From Echinarachnius parma (Eukaryota > Echinodermata > Echinoidea > Clypeasteroida > Echinarachniidae), in NCBI GenBank assembly GCA_037951105.1, contig JBAMJV010007947.1:16194-80193 (forward strand): a stretch of DNA of 64,000 nucleotides, in the 5' to 3' direction. This document shows positions 22,021 to 33,643 of the stretch, in pieces. Under the pieces are notes generated by a model. It was not told where the DNA came from and ran no database searches. It was given only the letters and a program-made list of their open reading frames with translations. Position numbers and translations under genes: made by a program. Position 1 is the stretch's first letter; every line of letters starts with the position of its first letter.

Positions 22021-22894
22021 TTCTACTCTAGATTCCTTTAAAAAGAAAATAATATAAACAGGCTTAACTATAAATGTAATCATATATACAACCAAATACG
22101 AAGAGCGCGGGTCCCCAAAAGGTCGGCCCACGCTGCGTCGCTGACTCTTTAGCAAAAAAAAAAAAAAAGAGTTTTAGACCAACTTGTTTTAGACTCATTC
22201 ATTATTTACCCCCTCAAACCACTGAAAAGGAAGTCAGAGGACATAAACGCATCCAGTGTAAGACATCCTATTTCATTATGTGGATGTACAGTATAATTAT
22301 AGGACTATTATTTGCTCGTTTTCCATAGGCTTCAAAAATAGAGTTACATAATTTGTTGTTGAAGTCTGTGTTGAAACGGAATTGCGTTGAAACCTACCAT
22401 CTTTCATATTGTATTGTAAACTACAAAAAAGGGCTTTCCGTGAATGACGATTGAGCCTAATAGCCCGGTCACATATCACCCGATAGCGTAAACGGATACC
22501 CCGACGAGAGTAAAATTTTCAATCCGCTCGTCGGTTCGTTCCGATCGTATGCGTCTCTTGCCCTTCCTTTAAGCAGGCGATGTACGTTTTTCTAGTATAC
22601 GGCGGAATGTTTTGTGCATGAAGCAATGGAGACGACTTTCAACATCGAATAATTTGATTTCGCTCATTTTTTAAAAATATTCGTCGGGCTATCCGGCGAT
22701 ATGTGACATGGTCTTAATTTTCAAATTCCTGCATAATAGACGGCAGTGCTCAAGGCTGGTTGTGGTTGTGTCATTGCTTGCACCCAACAAAGTGTTTTGA
22801 GAAATGAAAGTCTGTGTAATGAATAATACTAGATACAAATGTGTATTTTTGTGATATGATATGTCTGTAAAGTATATATATGTGTGCAAATTTC
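22021..22894. other. No gene seen
   Basis: AT-rich sequence with short open frames only. Positions 22481-22690 are GC-richer, with CGTCGGG/CCCGACG-type segments that could form a weak inverted repeat. Confidence 0.45.
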
Positions 22895-23183
22895 ACGTGA
22901 AAATGATAGTATACAACCAAGTAATGCAAATGAAAAATTATATTCGCTAACTCGTTGCACTGACTTTATACACCGTTATAAATGTCCAGTGGATAATTAA
23001 AAATCCAAACACGTCAAATGAAAATATCTTTTAAATTAATGGTAAAATCGGAAAACCGAGACCTGTTATACATGCTTCTGTTGGTGGTGATACACATACA
23101 ACAATGTATGGGAGAACCATTATAATTGCTATAATCGAGTTTTGAGTGAGTTCTGTGGATTTGGACAATGTCACTAGATCCCT
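22895..23183 (+). mobile_element. TTAA MITE family 2, copy with intact right end
   Basis: It shares TTGCACTGACTTTATACACC, CCAGTGGATAATTAAAAATCC and GTTTTGAGTGAGTTCTGTGG with the 30.3-kb copy. It ends CAATGTCACTAGATCCCT before TTAA (23184-23187). The left end is not clear. Confidence 0.75.
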
Positions 23184-23187
23184 TTAA

Positions 23188-24012
23188 ATTAATGTTGTTA
23201 TAGTTGTGTTATTGAATGTTCCATCAAAATAGAATCTGAAGTCTTTCAAGTGGCACTGTTAGTGTGATTAATTTACTGTAATGCAGAGGCAATGGATGTA
23301 AATATGGTATGCGCGCGTACATGTATTGGCCCTTGTATTAATTTTTAGTCAGTGTAAAGTATACTGAGATTTGGGGCCTTATTATTACATGTATTATTTA
23401 CCGTGTGCGCGCAATCAAAAATAATCAGAAAAAACAATATATTTGTAATCAAATTCGTGTAAATGTTTACGTGTTTTTTTCAGTTATCAGTTATGATAAT
23501 TTCCTTTTTCACAATGCCCCCTTAAAGATGTTGGATAAACTCTGTACATTGATTTGTATCATTAATTTGTTTTATGATTGATCAAATAATTCTGAGTTTG
23601 AATTTTTTTAAAGCACTATAAATTAGTGAAGTATGATTTCTATATTAACGAGTTCGTATATTTGAGGCATCTGTGATTTAAGCTGCTGACTGAATGATGA
23701 AGATTATTACAAAAATATGATTAAATATTTTCACAAACATTACTTGATAATTATACAGATTACGAGCAAAGAATTGTGTGAAAGACATTTTATTTCAATT
23801 CCACAATGGCTGAGTTACTTAAGGAAAACAATAGCGTGTGTTAAATTCGTTAAGAGTTACTCTCAAAGTGAACCTTCCACCCGAAACTACCCTTCACCCG
23901 AAACTAAATTAGTCGTTATACTAATTATGCGAGAGTTCCCGATATCAATGTTGTATAGGCTATAAATGATTGTATCCCATGTGAACAATGGTTGGCGCAG
24001 ATGGCATGGTTG
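23188..24012. other. No supported gene
   Basis: AT-rich. An 82-codon open frame at 23717-23965 has no motif. CCACCCGAAACTACCCTTCACCCGAAACTA near 23877 is a two-unit direct repeat. Confidence 0.45.
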
Positions 24013-24510
24013 GAGGGGGGGGGGGGGGGGGGGGGGGGGTAGCCCGCTGTGGGCTCTCGTAAATATATGAATGACTTTATAATACATTGAGAATATAAAC
24101 GTATGATAACTTGGATAGATATATTTATTAATAAATTGAAAATGCATGAAAACATTACAAATACACAAATAGAATGTTGAATAAATGAAACAGTATATCA
24201 AATTATTTATTAATTCAGGAATTAATGAAATAAACCAATAAACAATTTTACCAATAACACTATTGTAATGAAAAGAATATTCAATAAAACTAATGAATAA
24301 ATACATAATGGGATAGGTTGATAAGTAAATAAATCAGTAATAATACAAATAAAGAATAAATAAACAATTAAAATACATTATAAATAAATTAAGTTGAAAC
24401 ATTTGATTTAGACACTTTTGGAATTAAGCGCTCGAAACAAAGAAAGGCTTCCTGCATCCCCAAAAGGAGGCATGCCCCCTCACCCCCCCCCCCCCCCCCC
24501 CCCCCCCATG
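24013..24510. other. AT-rich stretch between long G and C homopolymers
   Basis: A G tract of about 25 bases at 24015-24039 and a C tract of about 22 bases at 24484-24507 bracket AT-rich sequence with many AATAAA-like words. The opposed tracts fit the ends of an inverted repeat, but I cannot define element borders. No gene seen. Confidence 0.5.
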
Positions 24511-25227
24511 CAGAAAACTCCCGGTACACCACTTAATGCAATTTATGTGAAACATAACGCCACTATGAACGAGGCAAGATCAATAAGGAAAAGACACGCA
24601 AGAGTCTTCCTTTTATAGTACGGACGCGTTTTGCTGGAGTTATTCAGAAATATGATTATGCTTTGTATTTTCGGCTCGATAATATTTCATATCGATTGTG
24701 TACGTTGTGAAGGAGAATACTATCTAACTATTGTTAACAAAGGTATGACCAAGAGCGGTTTGAAACGGGTCGTTCTAGGAGACCAATGTTTCGCTGAATT
24801 AATAGTATTCTAACAATTCTGTTTACTAAAATCGAACCCTGAAATGGAATATAGATATTATAATTGTATAATATCAGCGTGGACAATAATCACTGATATC
24901 AATTTTCTTTCACTTTAGGAGTCAACAATTCGGTCCTCAGATAACAACTTCAAACTCAGACGGGTTTTTTGTTATGAGACCAGCGCTGAATTATTATGAT
25001 TGTAATTGAGTTTATTAAATTAAATCCTGCAACGGTCGCATACTGATATTATCAGCGTGAGCATCACAATCATAATTTCTTCTTTATGTTCACCAGTTCG
25101 GTACTAAAGTGATAACTTAAACCTTATCCGGGTTATGCAGCTATAAGAACAGTGTTTCGCTTGTGAAGTTGAATAGGCTATTTATGTCAAAATGTTCACG
25201 AGTTCGGTCCTAAAGTGGCAGCTACAG
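24511..25227. other. No firm gene; possible small secreted-protein frame
   Basis: A frame at 24631-24813 begins with a hydrophobic, signal-peptide-like stretch (MIMLCIFGSIIFHIDC after residue 8), but is only 60 codons long and unsupported. Three related segments (CAACAATTCGGTCCTC near 24925, CACCAGTTCGGTACTAAAG near 25091, CACGAGTTCGGTCCTAAAG near 25197) form a loose direct repeat with about a 100-170 bp period that runs into the next exon. Confidence 0.35.
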
Positions 25228-25342
25228 GTCCTGGGCATCTTCCGCCGAGCTCCCATCAATAGGCGGGAGAAATGCATCGTGTGCATGGACCAACTTCCCG
25301 ATGGAGAACATTCGTCGATGGAGGTCTCGCAGTGCTACCTAG
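25228..25342 (+). CDS. Plausible isolated internal exon with CIVC motif
   Basis: An open frame preceded by an acceptor-like CTACAG and followed by a strong donor (G then GTAAGAG) encodes VLGIFRRAPINRREKCIVC followed by MDQLPDGEHSSMEVSQCYL. It enters in phase 0 and leaves in phase 1. GC content is visibly higher than in the flanks. CIVC plus an acidic stretch could be part of a zinc-binding fold, but one CxxC pair is not diagnostic. The long exon at 47698-49284 ends similarly (CIVC, then an acidic stretch, then a phase-1 donor after a Gly codon), which hints at a paralogous exon. I see no neighbouring partner exons, so it may be an orphan or decayed exon. Confidence 0.35.
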
Positions 25343-25447
25343 GTAAGAGTTCAGTATCATCATCACCGTTTTCATGATTTCATGGTTCATCTGCTGCTAT
25401 AATTAGTTTTATTTTGTTAAGGCACGTGACCCCCCCCCCCCCCTCCG

Positions 25448-25576
25448 GGATACGCCCCTGCGACACTGAGATGCTATCATTTGTTTATAATATTATACGC
25501 CCCTGCGACAATGAGATGCTATCATTTGTTTATATACACCCCTGCGACAATGAGATGCTATCATTTGTTTATATAC
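25448..25576. repeat. Three tandem copies of a 40-47 bp unit
   Basis: CCCCTGCGACAATGAGATGC followed by TATCATTTGTTTATA occurs three times, directly after a C tract. Confidence 0.92.
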
Positions 25577-25773
25577 GCAATGCACATTTCTATTTATTCG
25601 ACGTTAGCGGCGAACAAAATTTGATTTGATTTGATTGATTTGATTTCATTCCTCTATTTTCAACACAATATCATACTAAAAATAATTATACAAATGATAA
25701 AGATATGCATTCATTAGAGGGAAAGGCCAGTAGTGGGAAATAGCTTTATTAATTGGTCAAACTAATTTAATAG

Positions 25774-26227
25774 TATAGGTTTTTCTCGGCCAATTTCGTA
25801 AGCTTCTCATTCGTTTTGATAAGCGTGTCATTCAATTTCGCGAAATTGAGCTGAAGGCTTGCAATTGTGGTTCAAAATTGCATTTTGTTCATACGATTTA
25901 GCTTTTCGGTCAAGTGATTTACCACTTTTAGCATTCAATTTAAAAAACACGCTATTTGCATTCAATCTCGCCAACGGATTTCACGGAAGGCGGTATTACG
26001 TAATCACGAATTTTCTCGCTTTAAATTGAATGACAATTTTACGAAATAGAAACACGTTTTAAATCGAATGCAAACAAAATGTTTTCGAATGATTGTTATA
26101 TGAATTTGAATGCTAAAAAACGAATTTGAACTGCAAAATACAGCTGCGGTGACAAAATCGGCGAAATTGAATGCACACAAAATTAATTCGTGTGGCCAAC
26201 TTACGAAATTGACCGAGAAATCCTATA
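25774..26227. mobile_element. Foldback element, about 450 bp
   Basis: TATAGGTTTTTCTCGGCCAA at 25774 mirrors the end at 26227 (TTGACCGAGAAATCCTATA). AATTTCGTAAG and CATTCAATTTCGC are also mirrored inside. The interior repeats TTGAATGCAAA-like words. It is non-coding. Confidence 0.75.
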
Positions 26228-26936
26228 TTATTGAAATAACATAAAAAGGAGCGTGTGTAGAAAATCTGAACCGTACTATCGTCAAATGCAGAAAAATCAG
26301 TAAAAACGTTTATGAAAGCCGCTGACTTTGAGCCTAAATTCACCGTCAGCTTGGCCCGTCTACGCTGGCCACATTCGTACGCTCGTTCGAGCGATTTGCT
26401 TGAGCGAATTACCATGTGCGCATTTTCCATAGGATTTACCCGCATCGCACGTGGCTGTATGTCAACGTACGACCATCGGCGAGATATCTAGCCGGGCCGG
26501 ATCGATATGATAATTTACAAAATATATTAATGAGTAGGCGGTTTCCAGGCAAAAGTTATATCATCCCGTATTAGTAAAAACATATTCTTTCACATGATTG
26601 GTAATAAGAGCTTCCATTTAATTTTTTGGTAGGGGGGGGGGGGGGGGGGCGTTTCCAAAACTGGCCTTCATCTTTAAACATGAATCACTTATAATTATAT
26701 TTATAAACGTAATAATACAGTTTCCAATATTAATGGAGAATAAAAAATAGAATTTTTTCAAACAAAAAGTAATTGAAATTGAAATTGTATACGGGGCCAT
26801 TATTGCTTGAGATTAGCGCACACGTACCCAAAACTCGCGAGAAGACATATTAGTGTAGACGCCGTGATCGAAACGGGAAGTGTCATGTACAAAAATTAAA
26901 ATAGACATAATTCCAAAAGGCGCTAAATTCGCTACA
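26228..26936. other. No supported gene
   Basis: It contains a G tract at 26633-26649 and a 110-codon minus-strand frame that overlaps the foldback element and has no motif. Confidence 0.45.
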
Positions 26937-26940
26937 TTAA

Positions 26941-27475
26941 AGGGGTAGTTCAGTTTTGGTAGAGAGGGCGCTGCACATCACAATTTTTTTGTGAGGTAAT
27001 ACAAAACTGAGTGTCGAATTTGAGAGAACATGCAATTTTAATGGCATAATAAACTTTATTTGGTCAAAATCGACCCAGAAACGGCTGAAATATCAATAAA
27101 TATATCTGATCTTATAATTATTTGGGGCCCAAATAATTAGATGATTTTTTCAAAAAAATAAAAATATGCTTGCACTTTTTCAAAAATTTTCAAAAGCGTT
27201 TTTTAAATAGTTGTTGATGATCTCTCTATTTAATCATAATTTCAATAAAACATCACATGCATAATTTTGTATGAAAAATGGTTGAAACCAATGCCTTTTT
27301 AGAAAGCGCCCTCTTTTGTTTTAATGGCCCTTTTTGAATGATAACAGACTGTTTACTTAGTCGTTTGTAATTCTGTATACCTTTCGAGCATGGTGGAGTT
27401 ATAACTATTAGTTTATAATGTTACTGTCCAGGTTTGGTTACTAAAGTTCAGCCTTACCAACACTGTACTACCCCT
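26941..27475 (+). mobile_element. TTAA MITE family 1, complete copy
   Basis: It begins AGGGGTAGTTCAGTTTTGG after TTAA (26937-26940) and ends CACTGTACTACCCCT before TTAA (27476-27479). This copy shows the uninterrupted order of the segments that the LINE splits at 5298/8651. Confidence 0.92.
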
Positions 27476-27479
27476 TTAA

Positions 27480-27807
27480 CTTTGGAGAAAAGCGCGTTGT
27501 TCTTTTCTACTTTGTATATAAACATGTCAATGAGGAGAATATTGATTTAATATGTATGATATATTTCCTTATAATTTGCGCAACATGTCGTAGACTTTGT
27601 ATTCATTTGTAGCTCATTATTGCACTCAAAATACGTTACTCAATATTTGGGAAAGTGAATTTAGCGACTTTTGGAATTAAGCTATTTGCATAATGCTTAT
27701 ACTATATGTTATAGTTTTGCAGTGATTATACCTAATACACAATGATGTACCACACACAAAAGATAATGCTTATTAAAAGTATATCGCTCTCTCTCGTGTA
27801 CTAGTAA
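27480..27807. other. No gene seen
   Basis: AT-rich spacer between two different TTAA MITEs. Confidence 0.5.
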
Positions 27808-27811
27808 TTAA

Positions 27812-28180
27812 AGGGATCTATAGTAACTTTGCTGGCAAGTGCAAAAAGTAATGAATATTAATACAAAGTGTATTGGAGTGATCAGATATACATGTCAACA
27901 TTATAATGTGGGAAAATTCCACGTGGATTTATTGTTTTAAGGCTGAGATATTGTGATATTCACTTACTCATTGTACTTTGTTTGTACACGGTATGACATT
28001 ATCCCGTAGATATCATATCTGAACAATTCAATCGTAAATATCTTTTGAACGAAATGGAAATTTGAAAAACCGAAACCTGTCCCGTGTTTTTATTGTTAAT
28101 ATGAATATGATAAGGTATGAGAGAACCACTAGAGTTCCAAGTAAGTTTTGAGGATTTGGACAATGTTAATAAGTCCCTAT
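27812..28180 (+). mobile_element. TTAA MITE family 2, near-complete copy
   Basis: It begins AGGGATCTATAGTAACTTTG after TTAA (27808-27811). Its end, CAATGTTAATAAGTCCCT, is the degenerate mirror image. The core blocks (CGTAAATATCTTTTGAACGAA, GAAACCTGTCC) match the other copies. Confidence 0.8.
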
Positions 28181-28429
28181 AAAGATACATCCTGAACATA
28201 ATGTCTTTCTTCTACTTCCTCCTATATTTATAGACTTTAAGTGGATAGTCAATTTCTAGTTGAGAGGCCGGTTCAAGAAACTTTTCCTCTTTTGGGGATA
28301 CAAATACAACAATGTGTTGTACTGAAAACGTAGGTACTGAAAAGTGTATTAACTAAAATATAAGAGCAATTTGTTAAGGGATATATAGGGGATCTACAGT
28401 AATTTTGTTGATATGTGGCATTTAATCCA
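28181..28429. other. Mixed repeat debris
   Basis: AAGGGATATATAGGGGATCTACAG at 28374-28397 looks like another family 2 left end. No gene seen. Confidence 0.4.
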
Positions 28430-28665
28430 CATTGCTGCTCTCTACCCAGGTGTATAAATGGGTACCTGGTCTGGTGAAAATTAGCTTGGTGCACCTATAG
28501 GGTTGCCAGCCGCTAGTATGCTCCCCGGGGAGTTGATAATGTGTACAAGATAATTGTGCGGGTCTGAACTGTACCATATAACCAGGGGTAATAATGCGCT
28601 TAGAGGCTGTTCTGCATTAGGCGCTAATTATAAGTGCGATATATTATTATTATTATTATTAAGTG
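28430..28665 (+). mobile_element. SINE-like element with ATT tail
   Basis: The body (TTGCTGCTCTCTACCCAGG, GGTACCTGG, ATGCTCCCCGGGGAG) and the tail TAATGCGCTTAGAGGC...AGGCGCTAATTATAAGTGCG followed by (ATT)n are shared with the copy at 62.7-63.2 kb. That copy keeps a tRNA-like head, which this one lacks. The 3' microsatellite is typical of LINE-mobilised SINEs. Confidence 0.7.
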
Positions 28666-28689
28666 CACAAACTTGCAAATGAAGTTATT

Positions 28690-28960
28690 GGGTAATTTCA
28701 AGTATGGTGTTTGTGGCCGGTATTATAGTGTTTATCAAACACTAATACAGGCCTTAAACACCATACTTGAAATGACTTAGTGTTAGGATGGTGTTAACAG
28801 ATTGATCTCTAATTTTGCCGTAATACAAACTTCCGTTTCTGGCAGGCGGTGTTTATATTGTTATATGTGAATATACTATCGTAGATGGTGATGAGCTAGT
28901 GTTAGTGTTTAGTCAACACTAACGGTAGCCTTAACACCGTACTTGAAATGAGTTGGTGTT
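28690..28960. repeat. Hairpin and related repeat with 'acaccatacttgaaat' motif
   Basis: TTTCAAGTATGGTGTTTGTGG near 28695 is mirrored by CCTTAAACACCATACTTGAAA near 28752, with GTGTTTATCAAACAC as the loop. A second, looser version follows at 28900-28955 (GTGTTTAGTCAACAC, then ACACCGTACTTGAAATGAG). Confidence 0.75.
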
Positions 28961-29032
28961 AGAGGTTTTCGTCGTATTTCCGGAAGTGTCGCGTGGTAGC
29001 TGGTGTTTAGCGTCGTCTGCTTAACAGCTTAA

Positions 29033-29590
29033 AGGGATAGTTGAGTTTTGGTATAGAGGGCGCTACATAAAATAATTTTTTTGTGAGATAATGAAAAACT
29101 GAGTGTCAAATTCGAAAGAGCATACAATTTTAATGACAGAATAAACTTTATTTGATCTAAATCGGTTCAGAAATGGCTGAAATATCCATAAACATAACCG
29201 TTTGTAATAAATGTGGGGCCCCGCAAATATTCAACGATTTTGAACCAGCCGTTAAAAATATTATTTAACAAAATGCTTCCTCTTTTCAAAAATTTACAAA
29301 AGAGGTTTTTTTTTAGATAGTTGTTGATTATCTCTCTATCTAATCACTGTTTCAACAAAACATTAAATGCACAATACTTTATTCCAAATGGCTGAATCCG
29401 ATGAGTGTTTAGAGAGCGCCCTCTTGAGTTTTAACGGCTTTTTTAATGATAGCAGGCTTTTTACTTAGTCATTTGTAATTTTGTATTCCTTTCGAGCATG
29501 GTGGAGTTATAACTATTAGTTTGTAATGTAATGGTGCAGGTTTTGGTTACTAAAATTCAGTTTGACCTAAACCAGAACTCAACTATCCCT
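29033..29590 (+). mobile_element. TTAA MITE family 1, complete copy, variant ends
   Basis: It begins AGGGATAGTTGAGTTTTGG after TTAA (29029-29032) and ends CAGAACTCAACTATCCCT before TTAA (29591-29594). The C/G change in the terminal repeat is present at both ends, as expected for a subfamily with matching ends. Confidence 0.92.
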
Positions 29591-29594
29591 TTAA

Positions 29595-30289
29595 ATGTGT
29601 TAGTGTAAACATCTTACATGCAAAACTCCATTGACCTAATACTAACCTCTATAAGGGATCGAAATGAAAATCATTTCCAGTTCAGTGTTGGTGTTAGCGT
29701 TACTGTTGAAATGCGGAATTGGCAGGGGACTTATTCGAGCATTAATATCACAATTCTTAACTCAAATTGTGGTGTTTTCGTTTGTCTAAACTACATTAAT
29801 TAGTTCAGGGCAGTAACAACATAGTCTCATCTTGCCAGTACTACATTAGGAACTTGATACATCATAACAACTTTGCAGGTTAATCGTCATGATATAGGGT
29901 CTGAACAATAAGAACAATCCTAATATACACCGTGTCCCAGAAAAAACGAAACCGGGTTTCATGGCAGAAATTTTCTGTCATAATGAATAATTTAATTGAT
30001 GATATATATATGCCTGGAAAGCTCTGTGTCTCTTCTTTCATTTGATGTGCAACTTATGGCACATACTTCAAGCATGACTGAATTAGAACAATGGAAAGTG
30101 GTGTTACCAATATTCAATTTGCACGCATAAATTTGAAGTTTGGGTGAGTTTTAAGAGTTGTAAACGTACTTATTTTTAAAAAGGACAAACACCACATAAA
30201 AGTTCATATTTTTATCTTTTACGTGACACCTCATGCTAAAAAATAAATGATTTATGCCAGAGAACGAGTACAATGAAAACATGCCTGAT
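29595..30289. other. No supported gene
   Basis: A 61-codon frame at 29618 lacks motifs. CACCGTGTCCCAGAAAAAACG near 29930 resembles transposon-type termini, but I found no partner end. Confidence 0.4.
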
Positions 30290-30569
30290 TTCTGTGAAAA
30301 ATTCACATCATATGGATGTTATATGTTCGAGTAATGAGCAAAAGGAAATGTATTCGCTAATTCATTGCACAGACTCTGTACACTGTTATAACTTTCGAGT
30401 GGATAATACAGAATCCGAAATCGTAAATATCTTTTTAAGGAAAGAGAAATTCAAACAGCCAAAACCTGTTCCATGCTTCTATTGGTAATTCGGATACAAC
30501 AAGTTATGAGATAACTAAAAGAGTTCTAAGTGAGTTTTGTGGATTTGGACAATGTTACTATAGATCCCT
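30290..30569 (+). mobile_element. TTAA MITE family 2, copy with intact right end
   Basis: It carries TTCATTGCACAGACTCTGTACAC, GAGTGGATAATACAGAATCC and CGTAAATATC, and ends CAATGTTACTATAGATCCCT before TTAA (30570-30573). The left terminus is not recognisable. Confidence 0.78.
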
Positions 30570-30573
30570 TTAA

Positions 30574-30890
30574 ACGCGAAACTGAAAACTTCACGTCTTT
30601 TGATAATGTTGATTTTTAAATGGAAATTTAGCATACAGGTGGTTGATGGGTCAACATATAGTATGGAAGAAGGAGTGAAAGAACACATCAGTATTACTTT
30701 GTTAGAAAAGGTCTGGGGTCCGTTTCGTACACAGCATTGGTATAACTTTGACATTTACGGCAACACGTGCTGCATAAAAAAACGTCTTTGCAATTATACT
30801 TCCAACCTGGTCCGTTGTGATCGGAACGTAACTGTTAAGACGGTCTTAGCTATTCTTGAAACAGGCCCCATACGACTGACCGCCCCTTAT
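30574..30890. other. No supported gene; short motif-less frame
   Basis: A 100-codon plus-strand frame at 30600-30902 (central part HISITLLEKVWGPFRTQHW) shows mildly protein-like composition, but no splice context or family resemblance that I recognise. Confidence 0.3.
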
Positions 30891-31145
30891 CGATTCAGCT
30901 AATATAATGCATGCCTAGGAGAGGTGAAGACCTTTTTAGCAGTTGAGCGTTCGCTCATTATTTAAGTTGATAAACATGATATTACGGTCTTAATGAAGTG
31001 AATTCAGTATAACTATTGTCATCGATTCAGCTAATACTAGATGCGTGCCTATCCGATCCAGGTAAAGACCTTTTTCGCACTTGAGCGTTCGTTCATTTAT
31101 TTCAGTTGATAAACATGATAAGAGGCGGTCTCATATGAAGCGAAT
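30891..31145. repeat. Two tandem copies of a ~130-bp unit
   Basis: ATCGATTCAGCTAATA, AAGACCTTTTT and TTGAGCGTTCG(C/T)TCATT...GTTGATAAACATGATA occur at about 30891 and again at about 31021. Confidence 0.9.
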
Positions 31146-31441
31146 AGTTTTTCTTTCCTTTCTTTCTTGTCATGGTTGACAAGCGAAAAGGTCGCCCTTT
31201 TGTCATCTTTGGTGAAAACTTAACTTAAAAATAGATCTTTTGACATTTTAACTTGAGTACATAAGAATCTAAATGAAAGGAGTAATATTGGATATGTTAC
31301 ACAAATATGGATCGAGTGATGATAACCTCACCATAATAATCACAAAACAACAACGACAATATATCTGCAATTTTCTTAATTCGGCTGACAAGCAAAATAA
31401 AGAAAAAAAACAATTGGGAAGTTATACATATTAAACAAAAA

Positions 31442-31803
31442 TAATTATACATATTAAACAAAACATTTTTGTATTGCTTTCAGCAATCGGATTTAGTTAC
31501 AGGGGGGAGGGGGTCGTTTGATGAATTATTGTTTGAAGGGGAATGGTGCCGTCCACCTGGACATGGGTGCCCATCACCACGAGAACGCCCACTCATTACT
31601 TTTTAAACTTTTTAAACTTTTAACATTTACTTTGGGTTTTGTAACTTGTACTTTGCAATTTTGTTTGTATGTATTTATTTTCAATAATTTATTTTGTATA
31701 TCTTTAAATGTAACAAATGCAACAAATGTGCAATTCAGCCTTTGGCTGCCAATCATTTGATGAATACACTCTTTTTTAATCTTGAATTTAATCTTGAATC
31801 TTG
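31442..31803 (+). mobile_element. LINE 3' end inserted in copy A only
   Basis: Copy B reads straight from CATATTAAACAAAA to ACAAGTTATCGCGG, so this stretch is an insertion. It ends with a CAGCCTTTGGCTG hairpin, an AT-rich run and a TCTTGAATT-type repeated tail, all typical of 5'-truncated CR1/L2-like LINE 3' ends. A 19-bp TTATACATATTAAACAAAA direct repeat at its left border may reflect the target duplication. Confidence 0.72.
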
Positions 31804-32730
31804 AAAACAAGTTATCGCGGTGTTCATTCCTGTTTAGTTGATAAGTTTAATTAAACAAAGAAAAAAAAGGTTCACTTTCGCTTGGCTGATAAGCTCAACA
31901 AATCAAGCGAAATGAATGTATAATGGATAATTGACTAAATCGGTGACTCGGAACTTCATCAAACAACATGGGAAATAATGACAAGTGAAAAGTGTCGCCC
32001 CCCCCCCCCCCCGTCATTTCCGTGCCCCCAATCAGTCCACCCACCCTACGCCACTGACTTATGTCAGCAGGACAAGCGAGTGTAATACATGCCTATATTG
32101 ATAAGTGCGATTTCCATATCAAAACAAAGGAAATAAAGGCCATCAAACATGTAATGAATAAATGGCTACATCAATTACTAATAACTTAATAACATCAACA
32201 CAGAAGGAAAAGAAAGACAAATACGATGTATATTTACACCCGTTTGGCTAAAAGGGGAGATGAAACAAAACATAGCCAATATTAACTAATCTGTCATTGA
32301 GTCCGGGCGCGGCGGGCACGGAGTTATGCCCCCCCCCCCCCTTCCAATAATTTGACATTTTAAATGTTAAAGTAACGTACAGAAATACAAATGGTGTACT
32401 CCCATAACACCCATAACAAATAACGTCACCAATTAGCACGATTAGTTGTACCATCTTACGCGACTACTCATATCTCAATATCACAAAAAGTGCATACTTC
32501 TCGTGTTTATTTGCCCATCTAAAAAGGGGGCACAACTTTACCTGTTGTACATACATTTTTCATGTAAAGCCGATTAACTATACACACTACTGCACTAAAA
32601 GCACTGTTAAACGTAGTGCACTCGTGCATTGGTGTGATGTTGACAAGCAAACTTATCACATGCCTGATTTAAAAAAAACAGTTTTTACTTGTTTGACAAG
32701 CATTCTAATTGATATAAAACAAAAGAGAAT

Positions 32731-32880
32731 TGACAGTCATCATGGGCGTAGATACTTACGTAATACCTATGCATCAGGGGGGGGTGGGGGGGGGGGGGGG
32801 GGTGATGAGTAGATCAACCCCCCCCCCCCCTCCCCCCTCATGCATAGGTATCAATGACAGATCTACGCCCATGACTGTCA
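32731..32880. mobile_element. Hairpin with opposed G and C tracts, in copy A only
   Basis: TGACAGTCATCATGGGCGTA at 32731 mirrors the end at 32880. CCTATGCATCA followed by a G tract mirrors a C tract followed by TCATGCATAGG. Copy B lacks it, so it inserted after the GPCR duplication. Confidence 0.82.
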
Positions 32881-33084
32881 TCCAAAAACGAAATTCAGAA
32901 TTGCGGACTTCAGTTCTTCGTGATAAACAGGCAAAATGCTGGCACTTACTAAACTCGTCAATAGTGTTTTAAGACGAACTATAAATTAAATACTGCGACG
33001 TGGTCATATCTTCAATTCAATAAGAGGGTATCATGGATTTTAATTCGTTTATAGAAGTAATCGCATACAAAAAATCAAGTCCAG

Positions 33085-33222
33085 CGGTACGATTAAATAT
33101 GCGATTGTAAGTAAAAAACTACGATTAAATATTCGGTTGATTAAATATTCGGTTGTAAGTAAAAACCTACGATTAAATATTCGGTTGATTAAATATTCGG
33201 TTGTAAGTAAAAACCTACCGTG
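33085..33222. repeat. Tandem repeat with 'attaaatattcggttg' unit
   Basis: ATTAAATATTCGGTTG and GTAAGTAAAAACCTAC alternate in a composite unit of about 47 bp, repeated two to three times. Copy B has a single degenerate equivalent near 39419. Confidence 0.9.
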
Positions 33223-33643
33223 GCTGTACATATGTTGGACTTGGGGCTTACTTTGGCCAGGCAAATATACATGTATATTGCTTTATTGCAAGCCAGTAAA
33301 AACACATTCAGTAAGGAACGACTAATACTACATTATTCATCGAGCACGAGCTTAGTTGCATTTCATGATTGAACACTCGACTAGAAAGTTGTTGGTGTAA
33401 GGGGATATAAATGAGTGCATAGTGCGCATGCATTATTCTGTATAATATTACCCAAATCAGAGCTCCTAGATATAACTCTTTTTTTTTGTAAAGCTATATA
33501 GGCAGTCGGCGAACACGGGCGAAGCGCATTCGGTATCGCTTTGCAATTCCTATGAGTGTTGCCATGATCATCCAGATTTATTCTCGACATCGTTTTCACC
33601 TACCGTGTCGACAATAGCAACGCCACAACTCGTCAACACCACC

